From the NCBI RefSeq assembly GCF_005938105.1, contig NZ_VCPE01000003.1:1-64000 (forward strand): 64,000 bases of DNA, written 5' to 3'. This stretch comes from Brucella haematophila (GTDB lineage: Bacteria; Pseudomonadota; Alphaproteobacteria; Rhizobiales; Rhizobiaceae). How positions within the stretch are numbered: the stretch's first letter is position 1; every line of letters starts with the position of its first letter. The notes under the pieces were generated by a model that saw only the letters and a program-made list of their open reading frames with translations, was not told where the DNA came from and ran no database searches. Of this stretch, positions 16,189 to 25,044 are shown in pieces. The position numbers were made by a program, and so were the translations under genes.

Positions 16189-17034
16189 TCAAGGATGAGG
16201 ACTATCGCTGGACGGACGTCCCGAGTTAACGAAAACGTCTCGCTGTTCTGCTTCAAAAATGAACCTTGTGATAGTCGCCGCAAAATCGTCAGGTGCTACA
16301 CGCGGGTAAAAATGTCCCCCGCTCATCTCTGCAAAAGAGGCGTGAGCGATGCATTTAGCAAGTTCTTCCATACGATCAAACGGGATCATGATATCATCTC
16401 TCGCACCTATTAAAAGTACAGGTTGCCTGATGTTCGAGAGTGACTCTGAGCGGTCAAAATCCAGCAACATTCTGATTCGTTGCGCCGTGATAGAATAAGG
16501 GGCGAGCATTTCCCCGGCCTTCTCAACGGCAGCATTGAGTTCCGTTTCGTGCCGTGCGATCCATTCCGATGTATAGCCGAAAACATGTGTGAGGTTCTGA
16601 TAGGCAGCAACCTCACCCTTCTCCATCAGTTCCAGACGCGACAAAAAAAGCGCACGAAAGCGTGCGTCCGGACGCGCCCAACTGCCACTGATAACCAGCG
16701 ATTTCGCTCTTTCCGGCGCATCAAGCGCGATGGTCTGCACCACCGTCCCGCCAGTGGAATGTCCCACCAGGTGCGCGGCGTCGATCTCTTCCGCGTCAAG
16801 AACTGAGAGAACATCACTCGCGATCCGTTCGATGGAATAGCCACCATCAGGGCGGTCACTACGTCCCGCACCACGATGATCGACAGTAATCAGCCGAAAC
16901 TCTGGTAGTGCCTTCGCGACACCGGCCCAGAAACGTCCGTCACCGCCCAGACCGGGGATGAGCACGACCGGCTCACCCTCGCCTTTAGTTTCGTAATAAA
17001 GACGGCAGCCGTCATCAGCCAATACAAACGCCAT
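16189..17034 (-). CDS. Alpha/beta hydrolase (enol-lactonase-like)
   Basis: 281 aa. Alpha/beta-hydrolase fold with oxyanion region LIPGLGGDGRFW, VDHRGAGRSD, nucleophile elbow GHSTGG (Ser93), and the catalytic His in SGGHFYPR, giving a complete triad region. Similar in style to 3-oxoadipate enol-lactonase and carboxylesterases, and I cannot choose. Last gene of the ten-gene minus-strand operon, 17 bases after the second racemase-like gene. The last residues (VNSGRPSSDSPHP) run towards the IS6 remnant and could be altered by that insertion. Confidence 0.87.
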   Translation of the reverse strand: MAFVLADDGCRLYYETKGEGEPVVLIPGLGGDGRFWAGVAKALPEFRLITVDHRGAGRSDRPDGGYSIERIASDVLSVLDAEEIDAAHLVGHSTGGTVVQTIALDAPERAKSLVISGSWARPDARFRALFLSRLELMEKGEVAAYQNLTHVFGYTSEWIARHETELNAAVEKAGEMLAPYSITAQRIRMLLDFDRSESLSNIRQPVLLIGARDDIMIPFDRMEELAKCIAHASFAEMSGGHFYPRVAPDDFAATITRFIFEAEQRDVFVNSGRPSSDSPHP

Positions 17035-17051
17035 TTTCTACGCTCTTTGGA

Positions 17052-18083
17052 TCAGTTACCAGGCCAAGTGTCGCCGAGCCGGAATCCGGTCGGAAACGGG
17101 TCAGTTGGATCGAGTACATAATTATGGAATGCTGTGATCCAGGCTTGTCCCGTAATCGCCGGGCGAATGGCGGGCATTTCTCCGCATGTCGTCTCTTCCA
17201 GCACACGGCCGATAAATTCGGTGCCGATGATCGATTCATGCACGAAGGTTTCTCCAACAGCGATCTGACCCCGCGCATGCATCACCGCCAACCGCGCGCT
17301 CGTGCCCGTGCCGCAGGGCGAGCGGTCGATACGACCCGGCGAAACGATTACAGCATTGCGCGAGCGCTTAACGCCGTCGCGCTCTTCCAGCGGCCCTGCG
17401 AACAAGGTCTGGTTGATTGTGTGGATTGCCGGATTCTCAGGATGGATGGCCGGAACCTGTTCCGCCGCAGCCTTCTTGATCCGCTCGCCGACCTCTACGA
17501 GCTTGGCGGCTTCGGTCTTATCGACATTGAAACCGATGGATGCCGCATCAACCAGCACATAGATCATCCCTCCATAAGCGACATCGACAGTGATGGTGCC
17601 TAGACTCGGCACATCCACCTTGGCGTCCAACGCGAAAACGAAAGATGGCACATTGTCGAATGTTACGCTGACGCATTTACCATTTTCACAATGCGCGGTC
17701 ACGGGTACCAGACCTGCTGGCGCTTCCAACACCAGCCTTGTTTCCGGTTCCTGCATAGGGATCATGCCGGTTTCCAGCAGCGCCGTTGTGGTGCAGATCG
17801 TGTTGGTGCCGGACATCGGCACATAGAAGTCCGATTCCATAATGACGAAACCGGCGTCCGCTTCCGGTCTTGTGGCTGGCAGAACAAGATTGACGCATTG
17901 TGTCACCCGGCCGCGCGGTTCGTTCAGCAGGAAGTTGCGCAGATCGTCGGCCTTGCTTTCAAGATACTGCATCTTCTCGAACATCGAGGCACCCGGCACG
18001 TCGAGGACGCCGCCAGTAATCACCTCATTCAGTTCTCCCGCTGCATGCACACCGACGACATTGACCATTTTGGAAAAACGCAT
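17052..18083 (-). CDS. Proline racemase-superfamily protein with Ser/Cys dyad
   Basis: 343 aa of the proline racemase/4-hydroxyproline epimerase/trans-3-hydroxyproline dehydratase family. The C-terminal catalytic site is intact (DRSPCGTGTSARL), but the first site reads PMSGTNTIC instead of the usual MCGHG: Cys to Ser and His to Thr. In this family the residue pair decides chemistry: Cys/Cys enzymes racemise or epimerise, Thr/Cys enzymes dehydrate trans-3-hydroxy-L-proline, and Ser/Cys members have been linked to mixed or dehydratase-like activity. The call is therefore family-level. Starts four bases after the DapA-like stop. A Cys/Cys paralogue lies in the same operon (21092-22093). Confidence 0.88.
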   Translation of the reverse strand: MRFSKMVNVVGVHAAGELNEVITGGVLDVPGASMFEKMQYLESKADDLRNFLLNEPRGRVTQCVNLVLPATRPEADAGFVIMESDFYVPMSGTNTICTTTALLETGMIPMQEPETRLVLEAPAGLVPVTAHCENGKCVSVTFDNVPSFVFALDAKVDVPSLGTITVDVAYGGMIYVLVDAASIGFNVDKTEAAKLVEVGERIKKAAAEQVPAIHPENPAIHTINQTLFAGPLEERDGVKRSRNAVIVSPGRIDRSPCGTGTSARLAVMHARGQIAVGETFVHESIIGTEFIGRVLEETTCGEMPAIRPAITGQAWITAFHNYVLDPTDPFPTGFRLGDTWPGN

Positions 18084-18086
18084 GTT

Positions 18087-18986
18087 TCAGTCCTTCCAAG
18101 CTGCGAGCTTGGCGATCGTGTCATTCACGACGCTTTCGACATACACGCGTTCATCGCCCCCAAGCGGCAGGCGCGGTTCACGCACCCATTCAGGCGCACC
18201 ATAAACCAGCTTTTCGGCAAGCTTAATGTATTGCACCAGTTTCACATGTGTATCGAGGTGGAAGGACGGTGTCAGCAACCGGTAAAGCCTGCGTGCTTCG
18301 GCAAAATCGCCGGACGAAGCGAGAGCAAACAGCTTGACGCATTCGGCTGGCCAAACATTGGTCATGCCCGACACCCAGCCCGTGACGCCGAGCGCCAGAC
18401 TTTCAACGATCAGATCGTCCACACCACAAAACACCGAGAAGCGGTCACCACAAACATTGTAAAGGTCGGTCACACGGCGGATATCCCCGCATTCCTCTTT
18501 GATACAGAGGATGGATGGCGTGTCTTCAAGCTGCTTGAGGATTTCCGGCGTGACGTCGACGCCATAGGCAATCGGATTGTTGTAGATCATGATCGGGAGG
18601 CCGCTGCTTGCAGCGAGCGACTTGTACCAGGCCACGGTTTCACGCGCATCGGTCTTATAGGCAAGTGACGGAAAAGCCATCAGCCCCTGAGCACCCAGCT
18701 TTTCGTAACGACGTGCTGCTGCACCCGCATCCGCCGTGGAAATCTGCGCAAGACCGGAAAGAAGCGGCACGCGACCAGCCACAGCTTCCTTGGCGGCCAG
18801 GATCACTTGGTCACGTTCTTCCGCTTTGAGCGATGCATTTTCGCCCAGCATCGGCAGAACGATGACCCCCGAAACACCATTCGAAATCAGCCTGTCAATG
18901 GAGGCCGCGGTTGCATCAAGATCGAGTGCGCCGTCCTGCTTCAGCTTGGTAGTCACAGCCGGGAATACACCAGTCCAGTGTGTCAT
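18087..18986 (-). CDS. DapA/NAL-superfamily lyase, probable 1-pyrroline-4-hydroxy-2-carboxylate deaminase type
   Basis: 299-aa TIM-barrel of the dihydrodipicolinate synthase/N-acetylneuraminate lyase superfamily. Schiff-base Lys163 in CIKEECGD and Tyr135 in IMIYNNP are in place; VLPMLGENASL replaces the common GTTGE loop, so it is not a standard DapA. In hydroxyproline catabolism a DapA-like enzyme deaminates 1-pyrroline-4-hydroxy-2-carboxylate to 2-oxoglutarate semialdehyde; the linked epimerase and oxidase make this the leading guess. No 2-oxoglutarate-semialdehyde dehydrogenase is in this operon. ATG 18986 overlaps the mutase stop by four bases. Confidence 0.87.
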   Translation of the reverse strand: MTHWTGVFPAVTTKLKQDGALDLDATAASIDRLISNGVSGVIVLPMLGENASLKAEERDQVILAAKEAVAGRVPLLSGLAQISTADAGAAARRYEKLGAQGLMAFPSLAYKTDARETVAWYKSLAASSGLPIMIYNNPIAYGVDVTPEILKQLEDTPSILCIKEECGDIRRVTDLYNVCGDRFSVFCGVDDLIVESLALGVTGWVSGMTNVWPAECVKLFALASSGDFAEARRLYRLLTPSFHLDTHVKLVQYIKLAEKLVYGAPEWVREPRLPLGGDERVYVESVVNDTIAKLAAWKD

Positions 18987-20767
18987 GCTCTTGTTCCCTC
19001 TCTGGAAGTTTTTATGAAATTTTCGATAAAGTGAGTCATCACTTCCGGCGTCTCACAAGGCAGGGCGCCGAGCGCTTCGATATCCGCTTTGACATCCACA
19101 GGAAGACCAGAATTGGAATCTTCAGGTATCTCGTTGAGCCGCCCGCCTATAAGCACGGGCATGTCGGAACCGGCAGCTTTCAACACGGCAAGCACATCAC
19201 GCGCATAACGCAGCGCAATGCCGTTATAGGTCGAGATAGCGATGAAATCGGCGCTCTCAGCAATGGCGGCGGCAACCACGGTTTCGGGGTCTGCCGAGGT
19301 ACCACCATCGACAATGCCGACAGCGCTCATGCCCAGAATGCGCTCTATCAGGTTCTTGCCATGTTCATGAACATCCGATGAGGCGACGCAGCAGCGCAAA
19401 GCCCGTTCGGCAATGGCAGCGCGGGCGGTTTCCGGCACCCGGTCCACCCATTCATGAGCGCTTTCCTCAAGGTCCTCGACCCACTCGGCCAGCATCACCG
19501 AACGACGTCCACCCCATGCGGTGGCATCTTCGCGACCCGCACCATAGAGGCTTTCCAGTCGTTTCGGCCCGATCCGCCGGAGAGCCAACATGAGGGCTGC
19601 CGCATCATCAATATCGACGCCCGCCTCTTCCAACCCTGAAAAAACATTTGCACTAAAGCGCTGCCCGGCTTCGATCAAGCCATCGGCGGCCTTGTCAACC
19701 TGGGCCAGATCAATCAGGCTTGCCGTGGAGATAGCATGTTCAGCCATGCGGGTGGCAAAGGTCTGGGCATCAATGATTTCATCAATGTCGGGAATACGCT
19801 GGTTTTCCGTGACCGGAACCGGGTTGATCGCATGGCCGGTATGCTCCCGCGCCAAAGCCCATATGTCGGCCTGCAAATAGCTCGCCAAACTCGCATAATT
19901 GCCTGCCGGGTTCGACTTGTAGCTCACCGTATTGCCAAAGAGCATGGTGCCCGGTGCATCGCTGAATGTGGCCAATGCCTTGTGAAATGCCATGCGAACC
20001 AATGGCGCGGTGTAGTGATGGCCGAAGCAGTGCGACATGCGCCCGCCGATAAGGTTCTCAACAATATGGCGCTCAATCAACACCATGCCGAGCGCCGAAC
20101 TCATGTCGGCAAACAGGCCCGCAAAACCGTCATCGAGATTGGAATGGACGAGAACTGCCTCATCTTGTGCGGCAATCAGTCCAAGCGCGGTGACCGCAGC
20201 TTCAGTCGTCGCAACATCGTCATCCCAATAAGGCAGGCGGAACGTAAAATATTGCCCCAGATTGCCGATGGCCGTAGCGCCTGCCGCAAGCGCGCCCTTG
20301 GTATTTTCGACAGCGCCTGGCAGACCAAGCATGAAGTCACCGAAATGCGCGGCCGCAGGTGCCGCATTGGTGATACGGGCAAAATCTTCGGGACCATTCA
20401 GCACTATGCCGGTTCCCTTGGGTCGGTCCTTGCGTAGCGCCACCGGATAGCCCATCGACCAGTCTAGTGTGATGCCGAAACGATCGACCGTCACACCACG
20501 GCTGGCGCAAGTGCCATGCACTTCGCTGATTGCTTCGACCGTGCGTTCAACGCTGCGAAAACCGATATGTGCATGTTGCATCATACGGCCTTCGGCAACT
20601 TTGCGACGCTTGTATTCGGCCTCGCAGGCAACATTGTTCTCCGAGAGAAAGGCATTTTTGCCCACCCGCCAGTCGCGGGCGAGTTGCCTGCCTTCGGCAA
20701 CAAGATCGGCTCCCGGCTTCATTCGCTCAGGCACAAGATCGGCAAGGGCAGGCAGAACGGCTTTCAT
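18983..20767 (-). CDS. B12-dependent mutase, glutamate (methylaspartate) mutase-like, catalytic and cobalamin domains in one chain
   Basis: About 594 aa from ATG 20767, immediately after the NIPSNAP stop (translational coupling); the frame stays open to 20860 but that part overlaps the NIPSNAP gene. Residues 1 to about 440 resemble the MutE-type TIM barrel (GFRSVERTVEAI, FGITLDWSMGYP, GHAINPVPVTENQRIPD). The last 136 residues are a MutS-type cobalamin-binding Rossmann domain: SSDVHEHGKNL has the DxHxxG signature with His467 as expected axial Co ligand, then VGIVDGGTSADPE and VLIGGRLNE. In clostridial glutamate mutase these are two separate proteins. Reaction here is unknown: a carbon-skeleton or amino-group shift on an amino acid is the family expectation. 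Confidence 0.82.
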   Translation of the reverse strand: MKAVLPALADLVPERMKPGADLVAEGRQLARDWRVGKNAFLSENNVACEAEYKRRKVAEGRMMQHAHIGFRSVERTVEAISEVHGTCASRGVTVDRFGITLDWSMGYPVALRKDRPKGTGIVLNGPEDFARITNAAPAAAHFGDFMLGLPGAVENTKGALAAGATAIGNLGQYFTFRLPYWDDDVATTEAAVTALGLIAAQDEAVLVHSNLDDGFAGLFADMSSALGMVLIERHIVENLIGGRMSHCFGHHYTAPLVRMAFHKALATFSDAPGTMLFGNTVSYKSNPAGNYASLASYLQADIWALAREHTGHAINPVPVTENQRIPDIDEIIDAQTFATRMAEHAISTASLIDLAQVDKAADGLIEAGQRFSANVFSGLEEAGVDIDDAAALMLALRRIGPKRLESLYGAGREDATAWGGRRSVMLAEWVEDLEESAHEWVDRVPETARAAIAERALRCCVASSDVHEHGKNLIERILGMSAVGIVDGGTSADPETVVAAAIAESADFIAISTYNGIALRYARDVLAVLKAAGSDMPVLIGGRLNEIPEDSNSGLPVDVKADIEALGALPCETPEVMTHFIENFIKTSREGTRA

Positions 20768-20769
20768 GG

Positions 20770-21084
20770 TTACACCATCGGTGAAAGAGCGGTTGGCTTG
20801 AGAATACGTATGGTCTGACGTTCGATTAGGCCCTTGATCGCTTCGAGATAGGTCTGCCATCCAGGGTGAGCGAGCATGCGGGTGCGCCTCTCCTCACGCT
20901 CGGCGATATTCTCATACCGCCAGAGCGCAACTACATGGTTCAATTCGCCAATATCGCAAACGAAGTGTCCGACAAAACCGCCGAGAATTTCCGTCTGAAT
21001 GGCGACACCGAGCTTTTCATAGGTCGCAAGGAACTCAGCCATCCGACCCGGAACAATATGATAATCACGCTCTTCGAGGATCAT
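20770..21084 (-). CDS. NIPSNAP-family protein
   Basis: 104 aa. The pattern MILEERDYHIVPGRMAEFLATY, cut here as YHIVPGRMAEFL, followed by LGGFVGHFVCDIG, LNHVVALWRYEN and AEREERRTRMLAHPGW, is the NIPSNAP ferredoxin-like fold. Bacterial members are small proteins in catabolic operons whose role is poorly known. The stop lies next to the mutase ATG (20767), and it follows the epimerase gene by seven bases, so it is firmly in the operon. It may be an accessory to the mutase or an isomerase-like enzyme; I cannot tell. Confidence 0.85.
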   Translation of the reverse strand: MILEERDYHIVPGRMAEFLATYEKLGVAIQTEILGGFVGHFVCDIGELNHVVALWRYENIAEREERRTRMLAHPGWQTYLEAIKGLIERQTIRILKPTALSPMV

Positions 21085-21091
21085 TGTTCGC

Positions 21092-22093
21092 TCACTTCAC
21101 TTGAAAGCCGAGAGCAAGCGGATCACGCTCGTCCACGAGTATGGTGTTATAACCGGTGACACGCGCCCAACCGCCAATGCTCGGGCGAATGGCGGGACGA
21201 CCCGCAACTTCTGCGGCACTTTCCACGCGACCATGGAACAGCGTGCCGATGATCGATTCATGCACGAAGGTTTCGCCAACTTTCAGCAAACCCTTGGCGA
21301 CCCGCTGTGCCATGCGCGAGGATGTGCCAGTGCCGCACGGCGAGCGATCGATCGCCTTATCACCATAGAACACGGCATTGCGCGCATCGGCTTCGGGATG
21401 TTTGCCCTTGTCAGCCCACATAACATGGCTGACCCCGGCAATGCGGTCGTCTTCCGGATGCACCGGAGCGACAACGTCCTGCACCAGTTTGCGCACCAGC
21501 GGGCTGATCTTGAGAATGTCGTCGGCGCTCATCGTGTCGAGACCAACCCAGTTTTTTTGCGGCTCGATGATGGCATAGAAATTGCCGCCATAGGACACAT
21601 CGACCACCAGTTCGCCCATACCCGGAACATCAATCTTCGCTTCGCTTGCGTGAAGATAGGCGGGCACATTGTAGATGCGGACCTCATCCACGAAACGGCC
21701 ATTGCGTTTGTATTCAACCTCGACACGACCGGCGGGCACTTCCAGCACCAGCTTGCCTTCGGTCTTCGGCACGACAAAGCCCTGTTCCAGCGCTACCGTC
21801 ACGGTGCCTATGGTACCGTGTCCGCACATGGGCAGACAGCCCGACACTTCAATGAACAGCACGCCGAGATCACAATCGTCGCGGGACGGCGGATAGAGGA
21901 TCGAGCCGGACATGACATCGTGGCCGCGCGGTTCGAACATCAGCGCCTGACGCACCCAGTCGTGGTCACGCAGGAAAAGCTGGCGTTTTTCAGCCATGCT
22001 GACATTGGGCAGGATCGGCGCACCGCCAGAGACGACACGGACCGGGTTGCCGCATGTATGGGCATCGACACAAATGAAGGTGTGGGGATTCAT
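21092..22093 (-). CDS. 4-hydroxyproline 2-epimerase (proline racemase family, Cys/Cys)
   Basis: 333 aa. Both catalytic cysteines are present: PMCGHGTIGT and DRSPCGTGTSSRM. Members of this group epimerise trans-4-hydroxy-L-proline to cis-4-hydroxy-D-proline, the first step of hydroxyproline catabolism; the Brucella homologue PrpA belongs here. It is followed by NIPSNAP and preceded, 13 bases away, by a FAD amino-acid oxidase that would take the D-product. A 340-codon open frame on the opposite strand is a shadow. Proline racemisation itself remains possible. Confidence 0.88.
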   Translation of the reverse strand: MNPHTFICVDAHTCGNPVRVVSGGAPILPNVSMAEKRQLFLRDHDWVRQALMFEPRGHDVMSGSILYPPSRDDCDLGVLFIEVSGCLPMCGHGTIGTVTVALEQGFVVPKTEGKLVLEVPAGRVEVEYKRNGRFVDEVRIYNVPAYLHASEAKIDVPGMGELVVDVSYGGNFYAIIEPQKNWVGLDTMSADDILKISPLVRKLVQDVVAPVHPEDDRIAGVSHVMWADKGKHPEADARNAVFYGDKAIDRSPCGTGTSSRMAQRVAKGLLKVGETFVHESIIGTLFHGRVESAAEVAGRPAIRPSIGGWARVTGYNTILVDERDPLALGFQVK

Positions 22094-22106
22094 GTAAGGC
22101 TCCAGG

Positions 22107-23333
22107 TCAGGAAAAACGGCTGACGGAAAATGGTGAAAGATCGATGGGTGGTTTTTTTCCTGCTACCAGATCGGCGACCAGGCGGCCTGTTGTCGGCCCG
22201 AGCGTCAGACCACCATGGCTGTGACCATAGGCATGGATAATGTCATTGCGGCGCGGCGAGCGCCCGATGACCGGCAGAGTATCCGGCGTCGTTGGTCGAT
22301 GTCCCATCCAGCGGGTGCCGTCAGTCGACTTGAGATCGGGCAGGTAACGGCGCGCTAGTTTGGCCAACGCATCGCTGCGTGCATAGTTCGGTGCAGCCTC
22401 CAGACCCGCAAATTCGGCAGCGCCACCGATCCGCAACCCCATATCCATGGGTGTCGCGACAAACTTGCGCTCGGCAAAAATCACTTCACGCGTGAGCGAC
22501 ACGCCCGAATTGGGAATCGTGATATTATAACCACGCTCACTTTCAAGAAGAACGCGGTCGCCAATGGTCCTTGCAAGTCTTGGCGACCATGCGCCGATCG
22601 CAATGACCAGTTGATCAAAGCCAATGGCGCTCCCACCCGACAGGCGCAACTGCTGGCCATCGATTGCGTGCGCTTCACCTGTTACGAGCGTCGCCCCTTT
22701 GGCGACCACCAGATCGCGCAGGCGATCCACCACACGCTTGGGGTCATCAAAATGCGACCATTGCGGCGTCAAAGCCGCACGCACCACCGCCTTGCCGAGT
22801 GCCGGTTCGAGCCTGCGAGCGTCGTCACCGTCCATCTCATCGAAGACAACACCATACCTGCGCCGCAGTTCACGATCTGCCGCATCAGCCTTAAAAGCAG
22901 CCTCGGTCTCATAGACCCAGAGTGCCCCGACCTGATGCAATTCACCTGTCAGTTTGAGTTCTTCGAGAAGCGGCAGATAATCCTCATAGACTGGCGCGGT
23001 CAACGCGGCGAGTGCCTTGGTAATACGCAGCATTTCCGACTGTGACCCGCTGCGCATGAAACGCACCAACCAAGGCACAAGTTTGGGAAAATGGGCGGGG
23101 CGCAGGGAAAGCGGCCCAAGCGGATCAAGCAGCCAGCCGGGTATTTTCCAGATCAGGCCCGGCACGCTGGCCGGTACGATCTCGGTCACGCCAAGGCCAC
23201 CGGCATTGCCGAACGATGCCTTGTCACCCGTCGGGTCGCGGTCGACAATGGTGACCTCATGTCCCTCGGCGAGAAGCGAACGCGCCGCGCTCAATCCGAC
23301 GATACCGGCTCCTGCAATGAGAATATGGCTCAT
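22107..23333 (-). CDS. FAD-dependent D-amino acid oxidase/dehydrogenase (DadA family)
   Basis: About 408 aa from ATG 23333 (MSHILIAGAG). N-terminal FAD-binding motif GAGIVGLSAARSLLAEG with the ribose-binding Asp in TIVDRDP; the C-terminal FAD contact region reads WMGHRPTTPDTLPVIGRSP and HAYGHSHGGLTLGP. Fits the DAO/DadA group, which oxidises D-amino acids; cis-4-hydroxy-D-proline is the natural candidate because the epimerase is the next gene. ATG 23345 is an alternative start without better signal. It starts 16 bases after the aspartate-dehydrogenase-like gene. Confidence 0.87.
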   Translation of the reverse strand: MSHILIAGAGIVGLSAARSLLAEGHEVTIVDRDPTGDKASFGNAGGLGVTEIVPASVPGLIWKIPGWLLDPLGPLSLRPAHFPKLVPWLVRFMRSGSQSEMLRITKALAALTAPVYEDYLPLLEELKLTGELHQVGALWVYETEAAFKADAADRELRRRYGVVFDEMDGDDARRLEPALGKAVVRAALTPQWSHFDDPKRVVDRLRDLVVAKGATLVTGEAHAIDGQQLRLSGGSAIGFDQLVIAIGAWSPRLARTIGDRVLLESERGYNITIPNSGVSLTREVIFAERKFVATPMDMGLRIGGAAEFAGLEAAPNYARSDALAKLARRYLPDLKSTDGTRWMGHRPTTPDTLPVIGRSPRRNDIIHAYGHSHGGLTLGPTTGRLVADLVAGKKPPIDLSPFSVSRFS

Positions 23334-23349
23334 TCGGCATTCCATCCAT

Positions 23350-24165
23350 TCATTGTTCCGGGATCAACCGTCCGGCTAAATAATGTGTGACTTCGCGCAA
23401 CAGGCTCGCTGCCGTGATCGCCGATGTCTTTGGATTGTCGGGCGACGGCAGATTGGCGAAGCGCATGAAGGCCTCACCGAATGCGCTGCTGGCTTCGATC
23501 TCATGCGTGTTCAACCGGACCGCAGGATCGGCCACCACACGAACGGCAGTGCGCCCAATCCCGGCAGCGAGCGCAACGGTCAGCCCGGCATTGAGATTGC
23601 GAGGATAGAGTTGCGCGGCGCGTATCGCGTCGCCCTCATAGAGAACGACCGCCTCCTTCAGCGCTGCCGGATCATGCCCCAGTTGCCTTAATTCACCTGC
23701 CCAAGCAGACACAGGCTTGCGCGACGTATAGGTGACGGAAAGATCAGTCGCCTGCGCGACCACGCCCAAATAATCGAGACCACCCACAGCGCCGGTTGGA
23801 AAGATTAGACGCCCACCCCCCTTGTGGCCCGCTTCGGCCGCTGTCTGCTGGAAAGCGACGTCACCGATAGCTCCGACCGAGGCCGCAATCACATCCACAC
23901 CAGCGCTTAAAAAAACCGGACAGGACGCTTTCAAGGCATCCTGTCCGGCAGCCTCAATGACAAGGGCAGGTTTCAATGCCAGCAACGCTTCGATAGAATC
24001 GACAAACTGGACCCTTTGGGGTGGCTGGTCCGGCGTTGCAGCACCTTTGCGCAGAACCACACTGACCTTACAACTATAGGTCAGAAGCTTGCTGCACAAA
24101 TCCCTGCCGATGGCACCGAAGCCCAAAAGAGCGATGTGGGGCAATTGTTCAGGCGCCGTGATCAT
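23350..24165 (-). CDS. Aspartate dehydrogenase-like oxidoreductase (NadX family)
   Basis: About 271 aa from ATG 24165 (MITAPEQLPHIALLGFGAIG). Rossmann motif GFGAIGRDLC, then VIEAAGQDALK, VIAASVGAIGD, FPTGAVGGLDYL and the C-terminal DPAVRLNTHEIEASSAFG, all typical of L-aspartate dehydrogenase (DUF108). The frame upstream of 24165 overlaps the SDR. Such enzymes make or use iminoaspartate with NAD(P). In this operon, beside a glutamate-mutase-like protein, the substrate may be another amino dicarboxylate or its methyl or hydroxy derivative (inference). Confidence 0.85.
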   Translation of the reverse strand: MITAPEQLPHIALLGFGAIGRDLCSKLLTYSCKVSVVLRKGAATPDQPPQRVQFVDSIEALLALKPALVIEAAGQDALKASCPVFLSAGVDVIAASVGAIGDVAFQQTAAEAGHKGGGRLIFPTGAVGGLDYLGVVAQATDLSVTYTSRKPVSAWAGELRQLGHDPAALKEAVVLYEGDAIRAAQLYPRNLNAGLTVALAAGIGRTAVRVVADPAVRLNTHEIEASSAFGEAFMRFANLPSPDNPKTSAITAASLLREVTHYLAGRLIPEQ

Positions 24166-24181
24166 ATCAATTGCAACTCTA

Positions 24182-24934
24182 TTACCAGGCTGACATGCCG
24201 CCATCGACGGTGAACATAGCTCCCGTCGCAAACGACGCTTCATCCGAGGCAAGCCACAGAATGCAGTTTGCGATTTCCTGCGGTTCGGCCCAGCGGTTGA
24301 TTGGCGAACGCGCTTTCAAGGCGTTCTTGAAAGCATCCGGATCAGGCGTTGTCGCAACCATCTTTTCGAAATAGCTCGACCAGGTCACGCCCGGCGCGAC
24401 GCAATTGACACGTATTTTTTCCTTGGCATGGTCAAGTGCCATTGCCTTGGTCAACGCGGCAACTCCGCCTTTCGACGCGACATAGGCCGCGCGATCGAAG
24501 ATGCCGACCGTCGCAACATTGGAAGCGGTGTTGACGATCGTGCCGCCGCCCTGCGCAGCCATGACCGGGATCGCATGCTTACAGCACAGATAGACGCCCT
24601 TGAGATTGACGGCCATCAGCGCGTCCCAGTCCTCTTCCGCCGTATCGACGACTGTGCCGGGAATGCCGTAACCGGCATTATTGGCCAGAATGTCGAGACG
24701 GCCAAACGTCTTGACCGTCGTATCGATCATGGCCTTGACTTCCTCGGAACTGGAAACGTCAACAGTGAACGATAGCGCAGAAGCGCCAAGTTCGGCCGCG
24801 ACTGCCGCAGCCTTCGCACCGTCGCGATCCGCGACGATGACTTTCGCACCTTCGCGCACAAAAATTTGAGCGGCGGCCTTGCCGATACCGGCACCCGCGC
24901 CGGTGATAATGGCGACTTTGTCTTTGAGACGCAT
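24182..24934 (-). CDS. Short-chain dehydrogenase/reductase
   Basis: About 250 aa from ATG 24934 (MRLKDKVAIITGAGAGIGKAA). Cofactor motif TGAGAGIG, LANNAGYG, and YVASKGGVAAL with the catalytic Tyr/Lys; VDGGMSAW end is classical. The preceding eight codons from 24958 lack homology. NAD preference is suggested by Asp in VIVADRDG. Second gene of the hydroxyproline-type operon, 110 bases after the cupin. Its substrate is probably a hydroxy or keto acid of the pathway. Confidence 0.89.
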   Translation of the reverse strand: MRLKDKVAIITGAGAGIGKAAAQIFVREGAKVIVADRDGAKAAAVAAELGASALSFTVDVSSSEEVKAMIDTTVKTFGRLDILANNAGYGIPGTVVDTAEEDWDALMAVNLKGVYLCCKHAIPVMAAQGGGTIVNTASNVATVGIFDRAAYVASKGGVAALTKAMALDHAKEKIRVNCVAPGVTWSSYFEKMVATTPDPDAFKNALKARSPINRWAEPQEIANCILWLASDEASFATGAMFTVDGGMSAW

Positions 24935-25044
24935 GTTTTCCTCGAATATAAGCGGCATGCCGACCCACCAATCGCGGGCCGCCTCAAGCCTTGTTGAAAT
25001 GCTGGCCTCAGCCAGACATAAACTGGATATTGAACGGAAGCGGA

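Noticed and set aside
17691-18668. 325-codon plus-strand frame
   Set aside because: Antisense to the Ser/Cys racemase and DapA-like genes; no family match.
21101-22123. 340-codon plus-strand frame
   Set aside because: Antisense shadow of the hydroxyproline epimerase.
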